64,000 nt of DNA from Piper betle (taxonomy: Eukaryota > Streptophyta > Magnoliopsida > Piperales > Piperaceae), in assembly GCA_033002965.1 (NCBI GenBank), contig JAURVB010010159.1:86982-150981 (forward strand), in the 5' to 3' direction. The first letter of the stretch is position 1; each line of letters opens with the position of its first letter. The notes beneath the pieces are model-generated. The model was not told the origin of the DNA, made no database searches, and worked only from the letters and a program-made list of their open reading frames with translations. Both the position numbers and the translations under genes were made by a program. This document shows, piece after piece, positions 11,344 to 22,414 of this stretch.

Positions 11344-14300
11344 CTAAACGCTTTCACCACCACCACGGCTGCTTTTTGATCTGCTACGGTACACTTTGAT
11401 ATCTTTCACTGTTTTCCCAGCACTACTGTCGACCTGCTGATGATGTGAAACTTTCATACCAACGCCTTGGAGCTCGGTCTTTGCACATTTTTGCAACGGC
11501 AACGCTGCATGGGAACCACTGCTCCTAGCAGAAAGCTCAGCTTCCAGAAGTTTGGCCTCCTCTGCTAGCATGGCTGACTGATCGACAAAACTAGCATACT
11601 GTTGGTTCCAATATCATAAAACAAAATTTGATAGAGATGTTAGAACTCCTGTTACCACTTACCCGTATTTCATTTTCTTGAAGCTGGTTTTGTAACACAT
11701 TCAGAGCTGGGCTAAGGCTATATTATCAAATAAAAAACCAGGTCTCACAAGAAGCTCAAAATAACAAGATTACAATGCAATAAATCCACATGAACACTGG
11801 CAATATGGTAACATGTGCATGCAGGAGGGAGATATTCTCTAACCAATACTCAATTAGCTTGCACATAGAAGCTGTGTAAGTCGATGAATGGTGGATGACA
11901 TCCAAAGGGTGAGCTCTACCATCCCTAACACAGGATCCAAAAAGCAAACAAGCAGAAAAGCAAGGTTAGTGGAAAATGAGAAAAACGCATAAGCTCAAAT
12001 CTTCACAACAGTAATATACCGTGCATTCTGCAAAATTGCTTGTTTGTATGCAGCCCCCTCTTCTTCAAATAATACATGTTGCATTTGAGTGAAAGCCGAT
12101 AGCGGATTTTCAAGTTTAATAATAGACTGACTGGGCACTACCTGCAGAGGAATTTCCTTCCTGACAAATTCTGCATCACTATTCAACAAAAAATGGTCAA
12201 ATTCATTGTGTTTCCCTGCTCATAGCAGGCACTCACTGCAGCTAAAGTTACAGAATTACAAATCACTTCTTCATGCAAATATACCCATACTACTTCAAGA
12301 ACAGCAAACAAAGATGCTAAAATGGGCAGTGTGAATGTTTAATGTTAAGAAAATATGCTCAAGAGCACATATTCTGAAACTTTGTGCTTCCTCAATTTTT
12401 TTTCCTATCTGGATATAAGAATGGCTATCCACTTGTTTCCGCATTTACTCAGATACTTCAAATGATGCCACTATAGAAGAACTAAGGGGTGAGCATAGTT
12501 CAGGTCAAGCCGACATCTGAACCAAAATTTTGGTTTCGGTTTGGTTTTAGAAAAATTTGGTTCAGTTTTTTGTTAGAACATGCCCAAACCGAAGGGCATA
12601 TGGATAATTTCAGTTTGGAACCAAACCGAATTAACCGAATAAACCAAAATTTTAAAAAAAATATTATAAAATCTATATTTTATATTAATTATCATAAAAT
12701 TATAATAGTTTTATAATAAATTTCTATTTTTTTAATATGACATATATTTAAAATTACTTATTAAATGATTATCTTTACTAAAATAGTGACATAATCTTGA
12801 TTAAATAATTAAATAAATATATATTTTTATACATTATTATTGAATTTCGGTTATTCGGTTATCGGACCGAACCAAACCGAATATTTTGGTTGGTTTCATA
12901 TAGGTTTTAAAATTTAGCTGTCGACTGTTTGGCAGTTCGGTTCGGTCAGTTCAGAACCGAACCATCTGATTGCTCACCCCTAGAAAGGCTTGATTGATAC
13001 AAAAAAAACATTAAAAACTCCAAATCAATTTATCTAACCATAAGTTTAATATTTGTCACACATTCACGAAGTAAATACTTGGCCCTTTTTTATTAATGTG
13101 TTAAGTTTTCATATGAGCCATTTAGACAAGTGTAATTCTCAGCTATATAAGTTCCTAAACAAAGCCACACATACCTCATATCCAAATTAGACCGGTACAT
13201 GGCCTCCTGCATACCTGCACTCAACTCCGTTGAATCTTCGTCACTTATAGGACTTGGTGCTAAGTTCGTTGAGTACCCTCCTCTTTTGTCTTTACTGAAA
13301 GAGTTTGCATCAGCATGAGTAAAGAACTGTTCTAATTCCGAACCCCTGCCCTGACCCTAAAAGAAAATGAGTTGTGATTAATTAAAGGCAAAATAACATA
13401 CTTCTTATTCTTAGAAATTTATATAATATCTTCTTTATTCAAATGATGCAGATTCCTATCAAACAGATATAACCCATTCGTTTCTGTACTTTCACTTGGT
13501 CCACATATACACACAATTCATTTTACAGTTTCCAAATAGTATAAAATTCAAAGGTTTCACCTAAAATACTAAAAGGTGGAATCTATAATTTGAACATTAA
13601 ACAATTCATTTTACAGTTTTACATGGAAATATGGCTGTTCCATTACCAAAAATTATAACATAGCATAATAATACCAAATTTTTTATAGGATCAAACCTTT
13701 GATGCTGTAGAATCACCAGTATCTCGATCACAGGCCTCAAAAGCTCCTTCACGAGCTGATAACAAATTCCTTGATGAAGGTGACTCGTGATCCACATTTG
13801 AACTGTTACCAAATTGCCCAGACAAATTCCTCTGCTTCCCATCCAATGACTGGAATGCAATCACCTGAATTCTTCCAACCTAAAATAGATGCAATATCCG
13901 TATAGATAAATGAGGAGAATGAAATATGTAATGTAAATTTGGCTAGAGGAATGCTCCTTAACTTTACCTTTTGCGCATCTTCACTAAAGCAAGAGAATAT
14001 TAACCCAATAAATCCAGAATCTAAAAGTTGGTATGTTGCCTGAGTTCGCAGATCTACAGCATTAACAGAACCCAAGTTTTAAAAAAAATAAACAAATAAA
14101 TATGAAGGAAAAGAAATATGTAGACAGTAACAAGATCTAAAGATATAAAGAGTGATCAAGATAAAATAATCAATGTGAAAACCTGCTCTACAAAGGAATG
14201 CTCTAATAGTGTAATGAGTATATGCTTACCCACATGGGATGGAAGAACAGTGATGTGGGGATGGGAATGGTACCACCCGATAACCCTAGTTGTTCGGCCA

Positions 14301-15250
14301 GTGACCTGAGTCATTCTGTACTATAAGGTTAAGGCCAATATCAATATGACCATTAGTCTATTTACAAATAACAGCAAGAAAAGGTTATTTCTGCCAAATT
14401 TCAACAACACGCAAATAAGAAATCTAGATAACAAACACGTTTCAGAGGATATTTCAGCTTGAGATGATGCGGCCGCTAATTGCTCAGCATTTGTCTCAAC
14501 TCTGTCCTTGCGTCGATCTGATCGTGTCTGCGGCGATGCTCCCCATATTAAAGCCGTCACTTCTCCCTTATTTGAAGTCTAAAAGAATCAGAAAGAACAA
14601 AAATCACTCCGAAATACACATGCAAACAATCCATTCACTTCGATCAATTCAATAACCAGCAACAATCATCATAAACGCTAAAAAAAATAAAATTAAAGGT
14701 TAAACTAATAAACACGCAATCTGCTCACAACTTACAGTAGCAAGCACCCTCCTCTTCGTCCAAACAATCCAACAATAAACAATGAAAAAATCTGCATCAT
14801 TTAGACAACCAACATGGACGGTTCTCAACCAGCATTTGCTCCCGGTCCTATTCTTATCATTCAATCCTCCCTACAAACTAGAACTTAGCATATCCTCCGA
14901 AATAACAGGATCTTCGCAATCCAATAAACAGCTCAAAAGCAACAACAACAACAACAACAAAAAAACTTCATCACCACCCAAAAATCCCACCTTTGACCAA
15001 CAAAGAATCAACCCCGCACAGTAAAAGCCACCAAGCAACAATTTTGCGAACCCCATTCTCAAAAAAACCTCCTAGGATAAGATCAAAACTGAAAATATTG
15101 GATATGAAAAAAATACACTGAGAAGAACTGGGGATATACCTCAATATCGCCGAGGAGGAGACCCATGACCTCCTCGGTCTCGGTAGACAAGGCATGCGAG
15201 AGGCAGGTTAGCCAGACCTCCTCCGACACCTTGGCCGCCGTGAGCGACAT
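11344..15250 (-). CDS. BRCC36: BRCC36-type Lys63-specific deubiquitinase (JAMM/MPN+)
   Basis: Ten exons (5' to 3'): 15250-15140, 14578-14439, 14315-14230, 14053-13968, 13879-13697, 13356-13175, 12178-12020, 11924-11844, 11717-11663, 11598-11344. They total 1338 nt in continuous phase, 445 residues. The protein starts MSLTAAKVSEEVWLTCLSHA, as plant BRCC36 does. The MPN+ domain fills roughly residues 8-180. The JAMM zinc motif is visible as the upstream Glu in ETEEVMGLLLGD and HSHPHITVLPSHVD (H-x-H-x7-S-x2-D), split by the exon 3/4 junction. The C-terminal part (about 280-390) carries the family's conserved HHTSTY-like segment and a helical EEAKLLEAE tail. BRCC36 cleaves K63-linked ubiquitin in nuclear BRCA1-A-like and cytosolic BRISC complexes and acts in DNA repair (family knowledge). 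Around the exon 2/3 join this copy has ISSET where rice-type proteins, as I recall them, have a single Arg. The phase fits, but that splice site should be confirmed. Confidence 0.93.
12485..12981. mobile_element. MITE in a BRCC36 intron (AGGGGTGAGCA ends)
   Basis: Perfect 11-bp terminal inverted repeats, AGGGGTGAGCA and TGCTCACCCCT, enclose about 497 bp rich in 'ttcggttcggt' words. It lies wholly inside the BRCC36 intron between the exons at 13175 and 12178. This end sequence is typical of hAT-like plant MITEs. The flanks (AGAACTA versus AGAAAGG) do not give a clean 8-bp duplication. It has no coding capacity. Confidence 0.7.
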
Positions 15251-15412
15251 CTTCCCGCCGGCGATCTTCGGCGGCGGCGATCGATATTCACCGGTGAGAT
15301 GTGAGAGAGGAAAGGGAGGTTTTGTGCTTTGGGTGGACTGTTTGTGTCCGTCTCGTGCTGGACGTGGGGCCGATCGTTTGAGCCAATCAGAGGATTTATG
15401 TTTTAAATCTTT

Positions 15413-15426
15413 AATATATATATATA
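15413..15426. repeat. Short (TA)n tract at the left end of the Mutator-like complex
   Basis: TA run immediately left of the GC-rich element that begins with AAGGATGAGCTGCC. It is one of three TA tracts that mark ends in this complex. Confidence 0.8.
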
Positions 15427-16386
15427 AGGATGAGCTGCCCTATTTTGGCTTAGCACATATCGCTGCCCAATATGGAATCCAACGGTCCACAGTCAGCCTC
15501 TCATACCACCCCTCCTCCCACTTTTCAGCTGCCCCCAACCCTGCTTGCCGGTTGCCCCATGCCCCCGTCCTGCTAGTCGCCCCATGCCCTTGCCCCGCCG
15601 GTCGCCCTTGCCCCCACCCACTCGCTGCCCCGGCCGCCCCGACTCCCAGCCCCTACTCGTCGGCCGCCCTATGCCCCTGTCCCATCGGCCGCCTCAGCCC
15701 CTGCCCCGCCGCTGCTCCTGCCCTGGCCCCGCCCTCGGCCCCTGCCCGCCGGCCACCCCATGCACCCGTCCCGTCGGCCGCCCCAGCCCCTGCCCCTGCC
15801 CCCACCCCCACCCCCTCCCCGCCGGCCTCCCTGCCCCCACCACCCTGGCACCGTGACCTCCCCCTCCTGGCCTCGCCCGATGCTGCGGCTCCCCCTGCCC
15901 CTGCCCGGCTGCATTCAGGTATCTACCCACCGGTCCTCGGTGAGGTTGTTGGCGGTCGCGCCGTAGGAGGAGGGAAGAAACAGGGGAGAAATATAGGAGA
16001 AAACGGGGGTGTAGTTTCATAATAAAAACTTGATCGAAGTGGCCTGGGGGCTAGGAGGGGGCAGGGAGGCGTCGGCAGCGGCAGGGCCAGGGTTGGGGCG
16101 GCCTACAGGGTGGGGGCTGGGCCGGCCGGTGGGATAGGGGCATGGGGTGGCCGGCGGGCGGGGGGCCAGGGTGGGGCGGGGGCAAGGGAGGCCGACGGGG
16201 GCAGGGGCAGCGGTAGGGTAGGGGCAGGGGCGGTCGACGAGACATGGGCATGGGGCGGCCGGCAGGGGCGGGGCTGAAAAGTGGGAGGAGGGGTGATTTA
16301 ATCATGGGCCGCCAGATCTTGACCCGACGGCCCACAGATGATACGTTGCTGATGCGCTGCGTTTTCACACAGTGCACAACAGCGTT
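15427..16386. mobile_element. GC-rich non-autonomous Mutator-like element
   Basis: About 960 bp lying between two (TA)n tracts. The outer ~130 bp on each side form an imperfect inverted repeat; both arms contain the segment CACCCCTCCTCCCACTTTTCAGC (left near 15508-15531, right near 16264-16287 as reverse complement). The centre is a GC-rich simple sequence of 'cccctgcccc' and 'ggccggc' words, inverted about its middle. Long open frames exist on both strands but are proline- or glycine-rich artefacts of base composition. The element starts about 175 bp upstream of the BRCC36 ATG. Assignment to Mutator-like elements rests on end similarity to the adjoining FAR1-type element and is an inference. 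Confidence 0.55.
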
Positions 16387-16974
16387 TATATATATATATA
16401 TATATGTTGTGCTACCATGCGCTGCATAAAAATGCATTGCATCAGCAATGCATTGAATCTAAGCCGCCGATCCAGATCTCGCAGCCCATTGTCGTCAGCG
16501 CCCCCCGCACGGGCACCCTGCTGCCGGCCCACCCATCAACCATAGGCACCCCTGCACCCTGCCCGCCATCGCCCATGGCCCGCCGCCGCCGCCCACTCGT
16601 CACTCGCCACTGCCCCTGCCCGCGGCCCACCCGCCCACTTGCTACTGCCCCTACCACCGTCTAGGCCTCCACCATTGCCGACCGGCCACCCCGCCACCAC
16701 CCCTGCCACAGCTAGAGCTAGGTCAGCCCCTGTTCCGACTCGACTAAATAAAAACTTAACTCGGTATCGACTCGAGTCAAGTTAACAAAAAAAATGACTC
16801 GGTCTCAACTCGAGTAAAGTAAATAAATATTTGACTTCATTTCAACTTGACTTAATAAAAATTGACCCAATATCAACTCGAGTCAAGTTAATAAAAAAAT
16901 AACTTGGTCTCGATTGTAGTTAATATTCTTATAATATTTAAATAAATCAGAAACAAAAAACAGGAGATCCATCT

Positions 16975-17206
16975 TGTAACACCCCAAATCCGGTCCACAC
17001 TCGTGAACCGAACTGGCATGTTACAGGCCCCGGTTAAGTTGGCTAACCCGAACCTAACTCATGCGGATCCAATCTCGGCGTCTTAAGATGAAGATACAAC
17101 TCGCAATGCATGGATGAATACACAAACCTAACATGGTACTACATGAATGACATGCAAGTCAGAGTACACACCAAAACCATCCCGATAAAAATTAATAAAA
17201 GTTTTG
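16975..17206 (+). repeat. LTR 5' fragment in array unit 1
   Basis: 232 bp starting TGTAACACCCCAAATCCGG, identical in type to the start of the solo LTRs at 37585 and 50835, and ending abruptly at AAAGTTTTG where the next array unit begins. The same fragment recurs at 17957-18188 and 18941-19172. Confidence 0.92.
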
Positions 17207-17956
17207 AGGCAGGGGCGGTCGACGAGACATGGGCATGGGGCGGCCGGCAGGGGCGGGGGCTGAAAAGTGGGAGGAGGGGTGATTTGATCATGGGCCGCCA
17301 GATCTTGACCCGACGGCCCACAGATGATACGTTGCTGATGCGCTGCGTTTTCACACAGTGCACAACAACGTTTATATATATATATATAGTTGTGCTACCA
17401 TGCGCTGCATAAAAATGCATTGCATCAGCAATGCATTGAATCTAAGCCGCCGATCCAGATCTGGCAGCCCATTGTCGTCAGCACCCCCGCACAGGCACCC
17501 TGCTGCCGGCCCACCCATCAACCATAGGCACCCCTGCACCCTGCCCGCCATCGCCCATGGCCCGCCGCCGCCGCCCACTCGTCACTCGCCACTGCCCCCT
17601 GCCCGCGGCCCACCCGCCCACTTGCTACTGCCCCTACCACCGTCTAGGCCTCCACCATTGCCGACCGGCCACCCCGCCACCACCCCTGCCACAGCTAGAG
17701 CTAGGTCAGCCCCTGTTCCGACTCGACTAAATAAAAACTTAACTCGGTATTGACTCGAGTCAAGTTAACAAAAAAAATGACTCTGTCTCAACTCGAGTAA
17801 AGTAAATAAATATTTGACTTCATTTCAACTTGACTTAATAAAAATTGACCCAATATCAACTCGAGTCAAGTTAATAAAAAAATAACTTGGTCTCGATTGT
17901 AGTTAATATTCTTATAATATTTAAATAAATCAGAAACAAAAACAGGAGATCCATCT

Positions 17957-18188
17957 TGTAACACCCCAAATCCGGTCCACACTCGTGAACCGAACCGGCA
18001 TGTTACAGGCCCCGGTTAAGTTGGCTAACCCGAACCTAACTCATGCGGATCCAATCTCGGCGTCTTAAGATGAAGATACAACTCGCAATGCATGGATGAA
18101 TACACAAACCTAACATGGTACTACATGAATGACATGCAAGTCAGAGTACACACCAAAACCATCCCGATAAAAATTAATAAAAGTTTTG
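17957..18188 (+). repeat. LTR 5' fragment in array unit 2
   Basis: Same 232-bp LTR start with the same 3' breakpoint as in unit 1, showing that one junction was amplified rather than formed three times. Confidence 0.92.
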
Positions 18189-18940
18189 AGGCAGGGGCGG
18201 TCGACGAGACATGGGCATGGGGCGGCCGGCAGGGGCGGGGGCTGAAAAGTGGGAGGAGGGGTGATTTAATCATGGGCCGCCAGATCTTGACCCGACGGCC
18301 CACAGATGATACGTTGCTGATGCGCTGCGTTTTCACACAGTGCACAACAACGTTTATATATATATATATAGTTGTGCTACCATGCGCTGCATAAAAATGC
18401 ATTGCATCAGCAATGCATTGAATCTAAGCCGCCGATCCAGATCTGGCAGCCCATTGTCGTCAGCACCCCCCGCACGGGCACCCTGCTGCCGGCCCACCCA
18501 TCAACCATAGGCACCCCTGCACCCTGCCCGCCATCGCCCATGGCCCGCCGCCGCCGCCCACTCGTCACTCGCCACTGCCCCCTGCCCGCGGCCCACCCGC
18601 CCACTTGCTACTGCCCCTACCACCGTCTAGGCCTCCACCATTGCCGACCGGCCACCCCGCCACCACCCCTGCCACAGCTAGAGCTAGGTCAGCCCCTGTT
18701 CCGACTCGACTAAATAAAAACTTAACTCGGTATCGACTCGAGTCAAGTTAACAAAAAAAATGACTCGGTCTCAACTCGAGTAAAGTAAATAAATATTTGA
18801 CTTCATTTCAACTTGACTTAATAAAAATTGACCCAATATCAACTCGAGTCAAGTTAATAAAAAAATAACTTGGTCTCGATTGTAGTTAATATTCTTATAA
18901 TATTTAAATAAATCAGAAACAAAAAACAGGAGATCCATCT

Positions 18941-19172
18941 TGTAACACCCCAAATCCGGTCCACACTCGTGAACCGAACCGGCATGTTACAGGCCCCGGT
19001 TAAGTTGGCTAACCCGAACCTAACTCATGCGGATCCAATCTCGGCGTCTTAAGATGAAGATACAACTCGCAATGCATGGATGAATACACAAACCTAACAT
19101 GGTACTACATGAATGACATGCAAGTCAGAGTACACACCAAAACCATCCCGATAAAAATTAATAAAAGTTTTG
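18941..19172 (+). repeat. LTR 5' fragment in array unit 3
   Basis: Third copy of the 232-bp LTR start, again joined at AAAGTTTTG to the next unit. The corresponding position in unit 4 (19927) has no LTR. Confidence 0.92.
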
Positions 19173-19636
19173 AGGCAGGGGCGGTCGAGCGAGACATGGG
19201 CATGGGGCGGCCGAGCAGGGGCAGGGCTGAAAAGTGGGAGGAGGGGGTGATTTAATCATGGGCCGCCAGATCTTGACCCGACGGCCCACAGATGATACGT
19301 TGCTGATGCGCTGCGTTTTCACACAGTGCACAACAACGTTTATATATATATATATATGGTTGTGCTACCATGCGCCGCATAAAAATGCATTGCATCAGCA
19401 ATGCATTGAATCTAAGCCGCCGATCCAGATCTGGCAGCCCATTGTCGTCAGCGCCCCCGCACGGGCACCCTGCTGCCGGCCCACCCATCAACCATAGGCA
19501 CCCCTGCACCCTGCCCGCCATCGCCCATGGCCCGCCGCCGCCGCCCACTCGTCACTCGCCACTGCCCCCTGCCCGCGGCCCACCCGCCCACTTGCTACTG
19601 CCCCTACCACCGTCTAGGCCTCCACCACTGCCGACC

Positions 19637-20937
19637 GGCCACCCCGCCACCACCCCTGCCACAGCTAGAGCTAGGTCAGCCCCTGTTCCGACTCGACTAA
19701 ATAAAAACTTAACTCGGTATCGACTCGAGTCAAGTTAACAAAAAAATGACTCGGTCTCAACTCGAGTAAAGTAAATAAATATTTGACTTCATTTCAACTT
19801 GACTTAATAAAAATTGACCCAATATCAACTCGAGTCAAGTTAATAAAAAAATAACTTGGTCTCGATTGTAGTTAATATTCTTATAATATTTAAATAAATC
19901 AGAAACAAAAAACAGGAGATCCATCTTATATTACTTTCTTGTACATGATGAATACAAGTACAAACTCACATAAGCATGAAATTTGATTAAAGAAGGGTTT
20001 ATTAGGCAACATTATTGTGATACAATTGCAGGGCTAGTGCATTTATCATGCCCAACTCCCTGTTGATTACAACCATGGCATAGCCTATCTTTTTCCAAAT
20101 GGTCCGCTGCAAGTTCTTTACACTATTCTATTTTTTACCACTTCCTTTTGTCTTTGATTGTGTAGGTGGATGGACTTGTATTCCATGATGTAGTTATATT
20201 CCATGATGTCGATTATCTATCACATCTTCTACCAATTTTTCTATCTCCAACAATTTTTGCTTGCGAGTTCAAACTTTTCAGATGACGAATATGCCTTTTT
20301 GGCCCATTGATTAATTATACAGTGTAATTTTTCCCAATTTGAGAATAACGTTTTGTTACAATCACCATGAAGTTCCACTCCCTCACCATCAAAAACAACT
20401 TCCTTTGCTAAGTCAATTGTCCATCTCTTCATGATATACATTTCAGGAAAAATATCCCCTCATTCAATCTAAGTACATATAGCAAATATCTATAGGGAAA
20501 ACCTTCACTTTCTAAAAGTTGACAACTACATGTGCATCTCCTATTAGCTCCATTGTAAGTAGTACGTGCAACCAAGTCTTTATTATTTCTACAACATGTT
20601 ACATCATATGTTCAACATCCTCCCCATCTAATTTCTTATGAGATAAGCAACAAACCATATTGCATTGTAGTTCTTCTTGAAACTTATAAAACACTTTTCG
20701 AGTATAAACCTTTTCAATCGTACATTCCATATTGAATGGGTTACCAATTTAGGGTTTTTATATGAATGTTCATATACTTCTTTTGCCTCGTTCAATCTCC
20801 GTCTTTTAATAGCTCTCTCATATCTATGTATAAACTCAATGAGGCTATTTTTTTTGTTCACATACCTTGAGTAAAATGAGTTTTGAGATTCGCTTTGTTG
20901 TGAACTTTTTATACCAGCCAAAAAGCATGACGAATTG
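19637..20937. repeat. 1.3-kb direct duplication, copy A
   Basis: Runs from GGCCACCCCGCCACCACC to GACGAATTG and is nearly base-for-base repeated at 22415-23714. It covers the AT-rich 'ctcgagtcaag' zone and the 3' coding end of the FAR1-type transposase (minus strand: SWIM region and the following segment). It ends exactly where the chimeric LTR insertion begins. Confidence 0.92.
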
Positions 20938-22414
20938 TGTAACACCCCGTTTCGGCTCACCCGTGAACCGACCCGGAAATGTCACCGGCGACCGAACCGT
21001 TCGCTAATCTACTGGGTTCGGTTAAGCCGACCCGGATCTGCCCTCGGTGTCTCAAGATGGAGATGCAAACATGAAATGCATGGATGGGATGCGTGGGTTC
21101 TAACGTAGTCCTACATGCATGCTATGATGTACAAGCAAAGACAAGACAAAATAATAAATGAAAAACCAAAAGAAAATATATACTATTTTATAAAAATACG
21201 GTAACACATACTAATCTACCATGACATTCAACCATTATCTCATTCATTTTTACCTGAGCCGAGTCTGTACTCCAAGGCTCCCTACTCATTCATATTTATC
21301 AGTTCGTTGCATAACAAGTAATTCACTCAAACAAACACATCAAAATTATCGTTTACATAACAATAACACACCATCATTATACGTTACACGCGGCAGGTAC
21401 ATGTGTGCGCGGTTCCGTGCTGCTCCTCCGCAGTCCCGACAGCTTTCATCCTTCGCATTTCTCACCTACATATATATAGGAAAACCGTCAGTAACGAGTG
21501 TTACCGGCCCGGAAAATAACTAATATCAAACTGGCACAGGAGAGCAAACTCTCCTGTTAAATCAAAACCATATACTTCCTCAAGAACTCTCATCAGGGCA
21601 CATACGGGAGCCGTCGCCATCGGGTCGACAGCGTCCCCCTATCTTTCACATTCTCATGCCTCGGCCATTTCTCTATTGCTTCTCGCGTCAAATCTCGTTC
21701 CTATCCGCCCTCTGCACCTTCCATATTACTCCTGGCCTTGAGCACGAAGGCCGAGTACTCTCAGGCAGTCGCCTTCAGTACCCTTTGAAACCACAAGTCT
21801 AGACATGCGCTGCAATGCAGTACCCGTGAACCTCCACACTTCTCCGGGTTTGAGGAACTCAAAGGTGGAGTTGTCAGGATCCCTCGGGAATGAAACGGCC
21901 CGCACACCATTCCAGAGCCCACTGTCGACACACACGTGCCCGCTCGCGTAGCACGGTAGTCGGATTTCCCTCATTCAGTCTCTCACAAAAACACGAAAAC
22001 TATACATATATATAGGTCTGGGTTGGGATTTATACAATAGGCCCGAAGGCAACGTGAGCTGGATCTGAAGTTCGAAAACAAACTCGAGGGATCTCATCCT
22101 CGAGGGTTATTAATCCGGAAAATCGTTGGCTAAATGGCCCGAGTTAAGTGGGATTCGATAAAACGCCACTTAACTCGTCCTGCACATAATAAGTCAAATA
22201 CACAAGAGAGTAGCGTAAATCAGAGAACGAGTCCTAAACGGACCTGGTAGAAGCTCCAAACGGGTCCACGCGCCTAGGCGGCGAGAGTTGTATCTTCATC
22301 TTAAGACGCCGAGATTGGATCCGCACGAGTTAGGTTCGGGTTAGCCGACTTAACCGGGGCCTCGTAACATGCCGGGTTCGGTTCACGAGTGTGGACCGGA
22401 TTTGGGGTGTTACA
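20938..22414. mobile_element. Chimeric LTR: truncated LTR joined to an inverted LTR end
   Basis: Bases 20938 to about 22286 are a forward LTR beginning TGTAACACCCCGTTTCGGCT, the subfamily also seen (reversed) at 48760-54578. It stops at GCGCCTAGGCGGCGAG, midway through the LTR. From about 22287 to 22414 the sequence is the reverse complement of the first ~128 bp of the other subfamily (ends GGATTTGGGGTGTTACA). The composite therefore carries LTR 5' ends facing outward on both sides. No target duplication is visible: the left flank is AATTG, and the right flank is the start of duplication copy B. Confidence 0.85.

Larger units (their letters stand above)
16224..19927. repeat. Tandem array, ~983-bp unit, about 3.8 copies
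   Basis: Units run approximately 16224-17206, 17207-18188, 18189-19172 and 19173-19927 (982-986 bp periods). Each has, in order: the right end of the GC-rich element (GGCAGGGGCGGTCGACGAGA), a (TA)n core, the left end of the FAR1-type element (starting near GTTGTGCTACCATGCG), a CCGCCGCCGCCCACTCGTC region, an AT-rich ACTCGAGTCAAGTTAA region, and in units 1-3 a 232-bp 5' fragment of an LTR. Unit 4 lacks the LTR piece and runs straight on into the element interior at 19928. Units differ by only a few bases, so the amplification is recent. Confidence 0.93.

Noticed and set aside
15165..16022. A 285-codon plus-strand frame and overlapping Pro/Gly-rich frames on both strands
   Set aside because: They run through GC-rich simple sequence and antisense to BRCC36 exon 1; amino-acid content only mirrors base composition and no domain is present.
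16900..19930. CRISPR-like or centromeric satellite array
   Set aside because: The ~983-bp units are amplified transposon junctions (MULE ends plus LTR), with no short direct repeats and spacers and far too few copies for a satellite.
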